The notes: a model not told the origin generated them from the letters alone. A stretch of DNA of 64,000 bases from Skermanella stibiiresistens SB22 (GCF_000576635.1 NZ_AVFL01000003.1:186001-250000); one strand, 5' to 3'. Positions 16,923-25,546 are shown, counted from the first letter of the stretch. Program-made: numbers and translations.

Positions 16923-17507
16923 ATGAGGACCCAACCCATGGGTTTGCGGGAAACAATGCCGGAAAGATCGTCCGTGCCGCTGCTGGAGCTGCTGCTGAGC
17001 CATCTCAGGATCGGTCTGCTCAGCTTCGGCGGCGGCACCAGCGGCCTCGCCTATCACGAGGTCGTGGTCCGGAAGCGCTGGCTGGTGGAAGCGGAGTTCC
17101 TCAGTGGGCTCGCGATCTGCCAGATCCTTCCCGGCGTCAACGTCGTCAATCTGGCGGTGTATGTCGGCCAGAAGCTGCGGGGCTGGACCGGGGCCGTGGC
17201 GGCGGCGACCGGGCTCCTGATCGGTCCCTTCTTCGTCGTCCTCGCGTTCGGCATCCTGTACGGCCACATCATCGGCGTTCCGGCTGTCGCCCACGCGCTG
17301 GCGGGGATCACGGCCGCCGCCATCGGCCTGATGATCATGATCGTCATCAGGGGCGCCCGACAGTCGCGGACCCTCGCCGGACCGCTGGTGGCGGTCGCGA
17401 TCGCGGTGGCGATCGGCGTCTTCCACCTGCCGTTGGTTCCGGTGGTCCTCGTCGGCGCCCCGATCAGCATCGCCCTCGCCTATCTCACGAGGCGCCGCGA
17501 TGCCTGA
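16923..17507 (+). CDS. chromate transporter (CHR) family half-protein, first
   Basis: 194 residues, a single CHR domain rather than the 400-residue fused ChrA. The family signature 'LLSHLRIGLLSFGGGTSGLAYHEVVVRKRWL' is at residues 22-52, and 'ICQILPGVNVVNLAVYVGQKLRG' carries the Pro-Gly turn. About five to six membrane helices are expected. Short CHR proteins occur as adjacent pairs that must work together. It overlaps the next CHR gene by eight bases. A second in-frame ATG (MPERSS) is a possible start. Family members export chromate, but many have unknown substrates; here the pair is embedded in a carboxylate transporter operon, so another anion is quite possible (inference). Confidence 0.88.
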   Translation: MRTQPMGLRETMPERSSVPLLELLLSHLRIGLLSFGGGTSGLAYHEVVVRKRWLVEAEFLSGLAICQILPGVNVVNLAVYVGQKLRGWTGAVAAATGLLIGPFFVVLAFGILYGHIIGVPAVAHALAGITAAAIGLMIMIVIRGARQSRTLAGPLVAVAIAVAIGVFHLPLVPVVLVGAPISIALAYLTRRRDA

Positions 17508-18042
17508 CAATCCCTATCTGGCGCTGGCGATCGTCTTCGTGCCGCTGTCGCTGGTGTCGTTCGGCGGCGGGGTCAGCGTCCTGCCCGCGATCCAGCACCA
17601 GACGGTCGACATCCAAGCCTGGGCGACCGAGCGCGAGTTCGTCGAGCTGTTCGCGGTTTCCCGGACCGCACCCGGACCGGGATCGATGCTGGTGACCCTG
17701 GTCGGCTGGAAAGTCGCCGGATGGGGTGGTGCCCTGATCACGACCCTGTCGATGTTCGTGCCGTCGTCGATCCTCTGTTTCATGGCGGCGGGAGCTTGGG
17801 CGAGGCACGAAGGCAAGCGCTGGCACACGGTGATCCAGTCGGGCTTGGCGCCGGTCGGCACGGGGCTGATCGCGGCGGGCGTCATCTCGCTGTTTCGGAT
17901 CGCCGATGGCGGGCCCGCCTCCTGGGCGACGGCGGCGGTGACGGCCGCCATCCTGCTGGCGAGACCACGCACGCCGCCGATCCTCCCGCTCGCCGCGGCG
18001 GGTGCGGTGTTCGCCCTGCTCGGCCTGTCGCCACACGCCTGA
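17500..18042 (+). CDS. chromate transporter (CHR) family half-protein, second
   Basis: 180 residues, the partner of the preceding gene. It has the same signature at the start, 'LSLVSFGGGVSVLPAIQHQTVD', and the repeat of the second motif, 'EFVELFAVSRTAPGPGSMLVTLVGWKVAG', with the conserved Ala-Pro-Gly-Pro turn. Helices after residue 65 match the pattern of the first half. The eight-base overlap with the upstream gene implies coupled translation and equal amounts, as expected for a heterodimer. It is followed by tctB after 48 bases. The normal oppositely oriented pairing of short CHR proteins is family knowledge. Confidence 0.88.
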   Translation: MPDNPYLALAIVFVPLSLVSFGGGVSVLPAIQHQTVDIQAWATEREFVELFAVSRTAPGPGSMLVTLVGWKVAGWGGALITTLSMFVPSSILCFMAAGAWARHEGKRWHTVIQSGLAPVGTGLIAAGVISLFRIADGGPASWATAAVTAAILLARPRTPPILPLAAAGAVFALLGLSPHA

Positions 18043-18090
18043 CGGCGAACGATCGCGGCGAAAGAACAAGGAAACAAGGGGGAGATACCC

Positions 18091-18564
18091 ATGGACAAGT
18101 ATCTACGGGAGCCGGAAGTCCTGTTTGGATGCGCCCTATCCATTCTTGGATTGTACATCCTGGCGCAGTCGAGCAAGTGGGCGATCTATGGCGCCGACGG
18201 GCCGGGGCCCGGCTTCTTCCCCATGATCTACGGCGTCATCATGGTGGGTGCCGCATTGGTCCTGACCTTCAATTCCATCCGCGCCTGCAAGGCGAAGGCG
18301 AGACCCCGGGAAGCCGCGGTCCGCGGCGGATCGCTGGCGGCGCTCGCCACCTGGATCGCCCTGGCGGCCAGTCTTCCCTTGATGGCCTGGTTCGGGTTCC
18401 TGATCGGCTTCGGTCTCGTCCTGTTCTTCATCATCAAGGTCGTCTTCGAACGGCCGCCGCTCAACGCGGCCATCACCGCCGGGATCATCGTCGCCGTGCT
18501 CCAGGTCGCCTTCGCGGACCTCCTGCAATCGCCATTGCCCATCGGCACCCTCACGGGATTTTGA
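18091..18564 (+). CDS. tctB: tripartite tricarboxylate transporter small membrane subunit (TctB)
   Basis: 157 residues with four hydrophobic helices, at about 10-30, 45-65, 85-105 and 115-145, the TctB pattern. 'GADGPGPGFFPMIYGVIMVGAALVL' in the second helix region is characteristic ('GPGFFP'). It partners the large TctA subunit encoded two bases downstream and the periplasmic TctC-like protein upstream. A GGGGGAG ribosome site precedes the ATG. The complex is driven by an ion gradient and imports carboxylates through the inner membrane. Confidence 0.9.
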   Translation: MDKYLREPEVLFGCALSILGLYILAQSSKWAIYGADGPGPGFFPMIYGVIMVGAALVLTFNSIRACKAKARPREAAVRGGSLAALATWIALAASLPLMAWFGFLIGFGLVLFFIIKVVFERPPLNAAITAGIIVAVLQVAFADLLQSPLPIGTLTGF

Positions 18565-18566
18565 AC

Positions 18567-20069
18567 ATGGAAGCGCTTAGCGGACTGGCGCATGGTTTTG
18601 GCGTCGCCTTGCAACCGGCGAACATACTCTGGTGTTTCGTCGGCTGCTTCCTCGGGACCGTCATCGGCATCCTTCCGGGGCTGGGGCCGGCGGCGACGAT
18701 TGCGCTCCTGCTGCCCCTGACCTTCTCGATGGATCCGACCGGCGGCATCATCATGCTGGCCGGCATCTACTACGGCGCGAAATACGGCGGGTCGACCACC
18801 TCGATCCTGCTGAACATGCCGGGCGAGGCGTCATCGGTCGTCAGCTGCCTCGATGGATACCAGATGGCGCGAAAGGGCCGCGCCGGCGCCGCCTTGGGGA
18901 TCGCCGCCATCGCATCGTTCCTCGCGGGCACGGTGGGGTTGCTCCTGCTGACCTTCGTGGCGCCGCCGCTGGCGAACTTCGCGCTTCGGTTCTCCTCCCC
19001 GGAATACTTCGCGCTCATGGTGATGGGTCTGTCGCTGGTGGTCCTGCTATCCGGCATCTCGATCGCCAAGGCGGTTCTGTCCCTGGTGCTGGGACTTTGG
19101 CTGTCGACGATCGGCATCGACCTATTCACCGCGCAGTCGCGCTTCGTGTTCGGCCGAAGCGAGCTGCTGGGTGGAATCGAGTTCATGACGGTGGCGATCG
19201 GCCTCTTCGCCATCGCCGAGATCCTGCTGAACATCGCCAGCAAGGAAAAGAGCGAGATGCTGGAGGTGCCGCGCGGCCTCCGCAACCTGATGCCCTCCTG
19301 GGCCGAGTTGAAGGCCTGCCGCTTCGCCTTCGTGAACGGGTCGATCACCGGCTTCATCATCGGCCTGCTGCCCGGAGCCGGCGCCACGATCGCCTCCTTC
19401 GTCGCCTATGGCATCGAGAAGGCGGTCTCCAAGCATCCCGAACGCTTCGGACACGGAGCACCGGAAGGCTTGGCCGCACCCGAAGGCGCCAACAACGCCG
19501 ATACCGGCGGCGCCCTCCTGCCGCTGCTGACCTTCGGCATCCCGAGCGGTTCATCCACCGCGATCCTGCTGTCGGCCCTGATCCTGTGGGGTGTGCGTCC
19601 CGGTCCCCTGATGATCCAGGAGTCTCCGGATGTCTTCTGGGGCTTGGTCGCCAGCCTGTATATCGGCAACGTGGTCCTACTGATCATGAACCTGCCGATG
19701 GTCGGCGTGTTCGCCCAGATCCTGCGCGTGCCGATCCACATCCTGCACCCGACCATCCTGTGTGTCGCGGTGGCGGGCGCCTATGGGGCGGCAGGCAACC
19801 TGTTCGACATCGGCTTGCTGCTCGGGTTCGGCCTGCTCGGTTTCCTGCTGTCGAAAGCGTCGTTCCCGACCGCGCCGCTCATCCTCGGCTTCGTCCTGGG
19901 CGAGCCGATGGAACGCGCGATACGGCAGTCGCTGGCGATGTCCGACGGCGATCCCTCCATCCTGTTCTCACGCCCGATCTCCGCCTTCCTGCTCGCGGTC
20001 GCAGTCATGATCCTGATCTCGCCCCTCTGGCGGAAGTTCAGGGCGCTGCGCTCCGAGGCGGTGGCGTAG
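18567..20069 (+). CDS. tctA: tripartite tricarboxylate transporter large membrane subunit (TctA)
   Basis: 500 residues and 11-12 hydrophobic helices, the normal TctA length. Signatures include 'GILPGLGPAATIALLLPLTF' near residue 35, 'YYGAKYGGSTTSILLNMPGEASS' near residue 75 and 'LTFGIPSGSSTAILLSALILWGV' in the second half. The frame is open for about 280 codons upstream, but that part is a shadow of tctB and the CHR genes. I chose the ATG at 18567, two bases after the tctB stop, because the TctA family start 'MEALSGLAHGFGVAL' lies there. It forms the translocation channel of the carboxylate importer. Confidence 0.93.
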   Translation: MEALSGLAHGFGVALQPANILWCFVGCFLGTVIGILPGLGPAATIALLLPLTFSMDPTGGIIMLAGIYYGAKYGGSTTSILLNMPGEASSVVSCLDGYQMARKGRAGAALGIAAIASFLAGTVGLLLLTFVAPPLANFALRFSSPEYFALMVMGLSLVVLLSGISIAKAVLSLVLGLWLSTIGIDLFTAQSRFVFGRSELLGGIEFMTVAIGLFAIAEILLNIASKEKSEMLEVPRGLRNLMPSWAELKACRFAFVNGSITGFIIGLLPGAGATIASFVAYGIEKAVSKHPERFGHGAPEGLAAPEGANNADTGGALLPLLTFGIPSGSSTAILLSALILWGVRPGPLMIQESPDVFWGLVASLYIGNVVLLIMNLPMVGVFAQILRVPIHILHPTILCVAVAGAYGAAGNLFDIGLLLGFGLLGFLLSKASFPTAPLILGFVLGEPMERAIRQSLAMSDGDPSILFSRPISAFLLAVAVMILISPLWRKFRALRSEAVA

Positions 20070-20118
20070 CGATCCGCGGCACCCCCGCCGAATGGTATTC
20101 CCAAGAACTGGACCTTCG

Positions 20119-21519
20119 ATGACCATGACCACCCAAATCACGCGCGACGCCTGCGACTTCATCCAATCCAGCCGGTTCGAGGCGCTGCCCGCCGAGGCGA
20201 TCAGGATCGGACGGCGGTGCGTCCTGGACGGATTGGCGCTGTTCGCGGCCGGCAGCGACGAAGAATCCATCGCCATCCTGATCGAGGACGCCCGTGACAC
20301 CGGCGGCAAGCCAGACGCCCTGCTGCTGGGCGGCGGAGACGTCAAGGTTCCCGCCGCCATCGCGGCCCGCGTCCTCGGTACCGCCGGCCATGCCCATGAC
20401 TGGGACGACACCCAGGTCTCGCGCGATCCTGCGCACATCTATGGCCTGCTCACCCATCCCACCATCCCGCCCCTGGCGGCGGCGCTGGTAATCGGCCAGA
20501 AACTGGGCGGCGTCTCGGGCCGCGACTTCCTGACGGCGTTTCTCACCGGCGTCGAGGTGGAATCGAAGATCTCGGAGTGGATGCTGCCGGACCACTACAA
20601 GCGTGGCCTGCATTCCAGCGGCACGGTCGGGACCTTCGGCGCCTGCGCCGCCGCCGCGAAGCTCATGGGGTTGGAAGGCCCCAAGCTGGCCCACGCGTTC
20701 GGCATCGCCGCCAGCATGGCCGCTGGCATCCGGACCAATTTCGGCACCATGACCAAGCCGCTCCATGTCGGACGTGCCGCCGAGAACGGCGTGACGGCGG
20801 CGATCCTGGCATCCCGCGGCTTCACCGCCGACCCCGAGGCGCTGGACGGACGCTGGGGATTCACGATGGTCCAGGGGGGTGGCGTGACCGAGGCGAAGCT
20901 GACCCAAGGCTTTGGCAAGGTCTGGTCGATCGTGGACCCCGGCGTCAGCATCAAGCCCTACCCGAGCGGCATCGTCACCCATCAGGCGCTCGACGCGATG
21001 CTCAAGCTGGTCACGGAGAACGACGTCGATCCGGCCGCGGTGGAGCGCGTCGATTTCCACGCCGGCTCGAACATCCTCAACCCGATCCGCTACCCGATCG
21101 CGGCCAACCATCTCCAGGCGAAGTTCAGCATGGCCGCTTTGCTTTCCATGATCGTCCTCCACCGTCGGGCGGGACGGAGGGAGTTCACAGACGCCTTCGT
21201 CCAGTCGGCCGAGATGTCGGACATGCAGCACCGCATCGTCACCCACCTCGATCCCGCCATCGAGGCGATGGGCACCGACATCATCCGCTCGCGGATCGAA
21301 ATGACGTTGAAGGATGGACGCAAGCTGACCGCGACCGCCGACGAGCGGTACCGCGGCGGGCCGGACAATCCGATGTCGGACGACGACCTGAAGGCCAAGG
21401 TGGTGGCCTGCACCGACGGCGTGCTGGATGCCGAGCGACGGGAAGCGCTGTACGCCGCCGCCTTCGGATTGGAGGATCTGCCGGATGCGACGGTGCTGGC
21501 CCGGTTGATCCAGCCATGA
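20119..21519 (+). CDS. MmgE/PrpD family protein, copy 1
   Basis: 466 residues. The MmgE/PrpD all-helical domain opens with 'RIGRRCVLDGLALFAAGSDEES'. Catalytic-region segments are 'GTAGHAHDWDDTQVSRDPAHIYGLLTHPT', 'GVEVESKISEW', 'HSSGTVGTFGACAAAAKLMGL' and 'KPYPSGIVTHQALDAM'. Known members are 2-methylcitrate dehydratase (PrpD) and cis-aconitate decarboxylase or isomerase-like enzymes, so dehydration or decarboxylation of a carboxylic acid is likely. No prpB or prpC gene is nearby, so propionate metabolism is not supported. I took the ATG at 20119 over one at 20092, which lacks a ribosome site. A second family member follows 13 bases later. Confidence 0.9.
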   Translation: MTMTTQITRDACDFIQSSRFEALPAEAIRIGRRCVLDGLALFAAGSDEESIAILIEDARDTGGKPDALLLGGGDVKVPAAIAARVLGTAGHAHDWDDTQVSRDPAHIYGLLTHPTIPPLAAALVIGQKLGGVSGRDFLTAFLTGVEVESKISEWMLPDHYKRGLHSSGTVGTFGACAAAAKLMGLEGPKLAHAFGIAASMAAGIRTNFGTMTKPLHVGRAAENGVTAAILASRGFTADPEALDGRWGFTMVQGGGVTEAKLTQGFGKVWSIVDPGVSIKPYPSGIVTHQALDAMLKLVTENDVDPAAVERVDFHAGSNILNPIRYPIAANHLQAKFSMAALLSMIVLHRRAGRREFTDAFVQSAEMSDMQHRIVTHLDPAIEAMGTDIIRSRIEMTLKDGRKLTATADERYRGGPDNPMSDDDLKAKVVACTDGVLDAERREALYAAAFGLEDLPDATVLARLIQP

Positions 21520-21532
21520 GCGAGGTCCAATC

Positions 21533-22909
21533 ATGAACCAGATGACGCCTCGCTCGGTTTCCCAGCACTTGGCTGAATGGGCCGCCGGCCTGACGCCCGA
21601 CGTGGTCGGCCCCGACATGGAGCGGGCGACCGTCGACACCCTGATCGACGTGGTGGGCCTGTGCGTCTCCGCGCGGAACACGGACTATGTCCGCTCGCTG
21701 ATCCAAGCCTGTGGGGATGACACCGGCGCTTGCGGCGCCATCGGGCATTCCGGACGGTACTCGCCGACGGCGGCGGCCCTGATCAATGGCACGGCGGCCC
21801 ATGGCGAGGACTTCGACAACACGTTCGAAGGCTGTCCCGTCCACTCCGGCGCCGTCATCGTGCCGGCGGTGCTGGCGCTGGCGGAACGGCGTGGATTGTC
21901 TGGCGCGGTCACGGTAACGGCCATGGCCGCCGGCATCGAGATCATGTGCCGGCTCGGTCTGGTCGCCAACACAGCGGTGCACAAGGCTGGCTTCCATCCC
22001 ACCGCCGTGCTCGGCACTCTGGCGGCGGCGGTGGCCGTCGCCGTCGCGGCGGGCGAGCCCGCTCCCGCCATCACGCGGGCCCTGGGGATCGCCGGCAGCC
22101 TGTCGTCCGGCATCATCGAGTATTTGGCGGACGGGACGTCGACCAAGCGGCTCCACGCAGGGTGGGCGGCGCAATCGGGCATGCGGGCGGCTGGACTGGG
22201 TGCGGCCGGCTTCACGGGTCCGGTCACGGTGATGGAGGGTAACCACGGCTTCTTCTCCGCCTTCGCGCCGTCGATCAAGCCTGATTTCTCGCCCCTGCTC
22301 GACGGTCTCGGCACGGAGTGGGTCGGGGCCAAGCTCGCTTTCAAACCCTATGCCTGCGGCACCATGGTGCAGCCTTATATCGACTGCGCCCGGGCCTTGC
22401 GGGCGCGTGGCGTGGCCCTGGACGACATCGACAGGATCGTCTGTCCGGTTGGGCAAGGCACCGTCCACCGGCTTTGGGAGCCGCTGCCCCTGAAACAGAA
22501 CCCGCCCAGCCCCTACGCCGCCAAGTTCAGCACCCCGTTCTGCATGGCGATCGCCTTCATCGAGGGCGACGCCGGTCTCGCGCAGTTCACGGAGGCCAAG
22601 ATCCATGATCCCGCGATCCTGGCGCTGGCGGCCCGGATCTCCCATGTCGTCGACCCCGCGAACGAGTATCCGCGGAATTACTCGGGCCACTTGATCGCCA
22701 CGCTGCGCGACGGGTCCACCATCCGCCTCGATCAGCCGCATCTCCGTGGTGGCAGCCGCGCACCGCTGTCCCACGACGAGCTGGAACGGAAGTTCCATCG
22801 CAACGCCGCCTTCGGCGGCTGGTCCCCGACCCGCGCCGACGCCACGCTCACCCTGCTGCGCGACTTCGTCCGTCAGCCGGATGTCTCAAAGATCGACCTG
22901 ACCGGCTGA
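21533..22909 (+). CDS. MmgE/PrpD family protein, copy 2
   Basis: 458 residues, same family as the upstream gene but clearly diverged. Matching landmarks are 'NGTAAHGEDFDNTFEGCPVHSGAVIVPAVLALAE', 'GIEIMCRLGL', 'HKAGFHPTAVLGTLAAAVAVAV' and 'FKPYACGTMVQPYIDCA'. Here the family 'HA.D.DD' motif appears as 'HGEDFDNTFEG', and the sequence has lost the Lys-Pro-Tyr-Pro form of the first copy in favour of Lys-Pro-Tyr-Ala. The two may form a heterodimer or act on successive intermediates (inference). The carboxylate transporter just upstream suggests an imported acid as substrate. A 7-bp inverted repeat follows at 22916-22949. Confidence 0.9.
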   Translation: MNQMTPRSVSQHLAEWAAGLTPDVVGPDMERATVDTLIDVVGLCVSARNTDYVRSLIQACGDDTGACGAIGHSGRYSPTAAALINGTAAHGEDFDNTFEGCPVHSGAVIVPAVLALAERRGLSGAVTVTAMAAGIEIMCRLGLVANTAVHKAGFHPTAVLGTLAAAVAVAVAAGEPAPAITRALGIAGSLSSGIIEYLADGTSTKRLHAGWAAQSGMRAAGLGAAGFTGPVTVMEGNHGFFSAFAPSIKPDFSPLLDGLGTEWVGAKLAFKPYACGTMVQPYIDCARALRARGVALDDIDRIVCPVGQGTVHRLWEPLPLKQNPPSPYAAKFSTPFCMAIAFIEGDAGLAQFTEAKIHDPAILALAARISHVVDPANEYPRNYSGHLIATLRDGSTIRLDQPHLRGGSRAPLSHDELERKFHRNAAFGGWSPTRADATLTLLRDFVRQPDVSKIDLTG

Positions 22910-22915
22910 AGCGGT

Positions 22916-22949
22916 GCTGGCGAGGTCACCCGGCTCCATACGCGCCAGC
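22916..22949 (+). terminator. inverted repeat after the second MmgE/PrpD gene
   Basis: A 7-bp perfect stem (GCTGGCG / CGCCAGC) with a 20-base loop begins 7 bases after the stop codon. No T-run follows. It is a candidate 3' end for the long Tct block transcript. Confidence 0.3.
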
Positions 22950-22973
22950 CCAAGGTCCGAGTCTTCCCTCACT

Positions 22974-23096
22974 GTCATACCCAGCCTTGATCCGGGTATC
23001 TCCGTTCAAGAAATCTTTCTTTGTAAATTATACCCGGGGTTGATTTTATCATGTTGGTTTCAGCTGCCAGATACCCGGATCAAGTCCGAGTATGAC
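22974..23096. repeat. long inverted repeat element in the gap before the lldD-like gene
   Basis: Two 28-base arms (22974-23001 and 23069-23096) are inverted copies matching at 25 of 28 positions, with a 67-base spacer that contains a further degenerate piece (ATACCCGGGG). The core reads CTTGATCCGGGTATC. Read through in either direction it gives the 'LDPGI' and 'RIKSEYDD' peptide strings that litter alphaproteobacterial annotations, so this looks like a dispersed palindromic (REP/MITE-like) element. It sits in the largest non-coding stretch of the window (22910-23457). No second copy was seen in this window. Confidence 0.75.
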
Positions 23097-23309
23097 GATA
23101 TAGGAGGATCGTCGGCCTCGGTCAGAACACGACGCACCTTCAGTCAGCGCCTGTGGGAACAAGTCCGGGAATGTCCAAAGGTGAGCGTGAGTCCCTGAGC
23201 TGGAGCTTTCGGGGTGACGTGCGGGCATGACGAAAATGCGGGTCGCTTCGCCTCGGCCATCGCCACCGACACCGCCGACACGCGCCTGCTTCATCGCCGC
23301 TCGAAATCG

Positions 23310-23338
23310 TTGACAGCGGAGAAACGACACTGCATCTT
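23310..23338 (+). promoter_or_regulatory. candidate promoter for the lldD-like gene
   Basis: TTGACA at 23310-23315 is followed after 17 bases by CATCTT (23333-23338). The -35 box is perfect and the -10 box is poor. It lies after the repeat element and 120 bases before the chosen start codon. Confidence 0.35.
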
Positions 23339-23457
23339 GGAAAGGTACTTTGGATGCAATGTACGAAACGGGTGTACGCGAAAGCGGGCCCGTGAGGCCG
23401 TCGGGGGGCGGTCTCGGTTTAAGGCGCGGTATCGGCGCCGATCGTGGGGTGGGGGAA

Positions 23458-24624
23458 ATGGCGCCAACAAGGCCGGTCATCACGAGTATCGAGGATCTGC
23501 GGGTCCTAGCGCGACGGCGGGTGCCGCGCATGTTCTACGATTACGTCGACTGCGGTTCCTGGACCGAGGGCACCTATCGGGCCAACACCGACGATTTGTC
23601 CGCGATCCAGCTGCGCCAGCGTGTCGGTGTCCGGATCGACGGACGGTCGCTGCGGACCAAGATGATTGGCGAGGCCGTGTCCATGCCGGTGGCCCTGGCG
23701 CCGACCGGGCTGACCGGCATGCAGCACGCCGATGGCGAGATCCTGGCGGCGCGCGCGGCGGAACGCTTCGGCGTGCCTTTCACCTTGTCCACCGTCAGCA
23801 TCTGCTCGATCGAGGATGTCGCGGCCCACACCAGCCGGCCTTTCTGGTTCCAGCTTTACGTGATGAAGGACCGCGCCTTCATCGAGCGCCTGATCGTCCG
23901 CGCGCGGGACGCCGGCTGCTCGGCGCTGGTGCTCACCCTCGATCTCCAGATCCAAGGGCAGCGTCATAAGGACCTGAAGAACGGCCTGTCGACGCCGCCC
24001 AAGCCGACCCTGCGGAACATCGTCAACCTGGTGACCAAGCCGCGCTGGTGCCTGGGCATGCTGGGCACCAAGCGGCGGACCTTCGGGAACATCGTCGGCC
24101 ATGTCGAGGGCGTCGAGGACGTCTCGTCACTGGCGGCGTGGGTCAGCCAGCAGTTCGACCAGACTCTGACCTGGGAGGATGTCCGCTGGATCAGACGGCT
24201 CTGGTCCGGGAAGCTGATCGTCAAGGGCGTGATGGACCGGGATGACGCCGTGATGGCGGCGGAGTGCGGCGCCGACGCGGTGGTCGTGTCGAACCATGGT
24301 GGCAGGCAGCTCGACGGCGCGCCCTCGACCATCGCCGTCCTGCCCGACATCGCGGCCGCCGTTGGCCAGCGCGCCGAGGTGCTGTTCGACAGCGGTATCC
24401 GATCCGGCCAGGACGTGCTGAGGGCGGTGGCGCTGGGAGCGAAGGGCGTCATGATCGGACGTTCGTTCCTGTACGGGTTGGGGGCCTTGGGCGAGGCCGG
24501 CGTGACCCGCTGCCTGGAGATCCTCCACAACGAACTCGACCTCACCATGGGACTGTGCGGCGTCACCGACATCGAAGCGGTCGACGACGCGATCCTGATG
24601 AATCGCGGTAAACGGGCGGCCTGA
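23458..24624 (+). CDS. FMN-dependent alpha-hydroxy-acid dehydrogenase (LldD-like)
   Basis: 388 residues from the chosen ATG. 'DLRVLARRRVPRMFYDYVDCGSWTE' at the N-terminus is the standard opening of the family, with the substrate tyrosine in 'FYDYV'. 'IVKGVMDRDDA' holds the FMN-contacting Lys, 'SNHGGRQLDGAPSTI' the catalytic His and substrate Arg, and 'DSGIRSGQDVLRAVALGAKGVMIGR' the phosphate site. The reaction is flavin oxidation of an L-2-hydroxy acid (lactate, mandelate or glycolate type). The frame opens 36 codons earlier at 23350, but that Gly/Arg-rich extension is unlike the family. A member beside a carboxylate importer and a decarboxylase-like gene suggests hydroxy-acid catabolism. Confidence 0.92.
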   Translation: MAPTRPVITSIEDLRVLARRRVPRMFYDYVDCGSWTEGTYRANTDDLSAIQLRQRVGVRIDGRSLRTKMIGEAVSMPVALAPTGLTGMQHADGEILAARAAERFGVPFTLSTVSICSIEDVAAHTSRPFWFQLYVMKDRAFIERLIVRARDAGCSALVLTLDLQIQGQRHKDLKNGLSTPPKPTLRNIVNLVTKPRWCLGMLGTKRRTFGNIVGHVEGVEDVSSLAAWVSQQFDQTLTWEDVRWIRRLWSGKLIVKGVMDRDDAVMAAECGADAVVVSNHGGRQLDGAPSTIAVLPDIAAAVGQRAEVLFDSGIRSGQDVLRAVALGAKGVMIGRSFLYGLGALGEAGVTRCLEILHNELDLTMGLCGVTDIEAVDDAILMNRGKRAA

Positions 24625-24660
24625 GCGCGCCCGCCCAGTATTTTCAAAAAGGGAAACGAC

Positions 24661-25425
24661 ATGTTTGGCAATTACAAGATGCACCCCAACAGCGGGGTCA
24701 ATCCTCCCTACGCGCCGGCCTATCCGCTGGAGTGGGAATGCCCGCTCCGCACGCTCGAGGTCGTGACCCGGGTGGACCAGTCGAAGCTGACCGAACTGCT
24801 GTCCGACACCCCGTTCGAACTGGTCAACGACCGCGTCGCCTTCCGCTACATGCTGTCGCCTGGCCACACTCTGGCGCTGCACGCCGGCCAAATGTTCGAC
24901 CTGATGGTTTCGGTGCCGGTCCGCTACGAGGACCTGCTCACCCATACGCATATCTTCATGTACTGCTCCGATCCCATGGGCATCGCGGCTGGGCGGGAGG
25001 TCTTCGGCTATACAAAGAAGGACGCCACCTACAGCTTCGACGAGAGCCCCAACGGCGCCATCGAGGGCTGGGTCAAGCGGCGCGGCACGCCGCTGGCCGA
25101 CTTCAGCTTCACCCCTGACGAAACGGCACCCGTCGTCCCGCTGGTCGAGGGTGACGAGCAGCCAGCCGGCGAAATCCACGTCCGCCGCGTGCCCCATCCC
25201 GAGCGGCCGGAACCGGTCTACGCCGATGTCGTGTACCGCAGGACGCCGCTGGAGTACTCGACGCCGCTGGCGGGCCGGGTGACCATGAAGCTGCACCCGT
25301 CGGAATACGACCCGATCGCGGCACTGGAGCCGGAAATCTTGGGCGCCCACTTCATGACGTCCGATGTCTACGGTGGCGGCTTCGCGGTCGAGGATCGCCG
25401 CTTGCTGAAGCGGCTGATCCCCTGA
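24661..25425 (+). CDS. acetoacetate decarboxylase (ADC) family protein
   Basis: 254 residues, the usual ADC length. The motif 'AGREVFGYTKKDATY' places Lys119-Lys120 where the Schiff-base lysine and its neighbour lie in acetoacetate decarboxylase, with Glu113 before them, so a true decarboxylase or Schiff-base aldolase/dehydratase is possible. The family also contains enzymes that do not decarboxylate acetoacetate. It follows the LldD-like gene by 36 bases, so a pair oxidising a 2-hydroxy acid and then acting on the resulting keto acid is attractive (inference). No signal peptide. Confidence 0.88.
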   Translation: MFGNYKMHPNSGVNPPYAPAYPLEWECPLRTLEVVTRVDQSKLTELLSDTPFELVNDRVAFRYMLSPGHTLALHAGQMFDLMVSVPVRYEDLLTHTHIFMYCSDPMGIAAGREVFGYTKKDATYSFDESPNGAIEGWVKRRGTPLADFSFTPDETAPVVPLVEGDEQPAGEIHVRRVPHPERPEPVYADVVYRRTPLEYSTPLAGRVTMKLHPSEYDPIAALEPEILGAHFMTSDVYGGGFAVEDRRLLKRLIP

Positions 25426-25498
25426 GGCCGGGAATATCCCTCTCTTCAAGTTGATACCGGGCGCGCCTGACGGCCGGCCCCAAACACGAACAACACGG

Positions 25499-25527
25499 GC
25501 GGCACCCGGGCGAACCCGCGGTGCCGC
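25499..25527 (+). promoter_or_regulatory. hairpin just before the orphan SBP gene
   Basis: A stem of 12 pairs with one bulged base (GCGGCACCCGGG / CCCG-c-GGTGCCGC) and a CGAA loop ends 20 bases before the start codon and just upstream of the GGGAGGT ribosome site. It may shield the SBP message from 5' decay or terminate part of the upstream transcript. Confidence 0.4.
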
Positions 25528-25546
25528 GCCATCGGGAGGTACAGTA

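Noticed and set aside
16923-18042. A chromate resistance locus
   Set aside because: Only the transporter halves are present, within a carboxylate transport operon, with no chrB or reductase gene.
23049-23531. Minus-strand 160-codon hypothetical protein ending 'VILGLDPGIW...'
   Set aside because: The C-terminal part is translation of the inverted repeat and the N-terminal part is antisense to the dehydrogenase.
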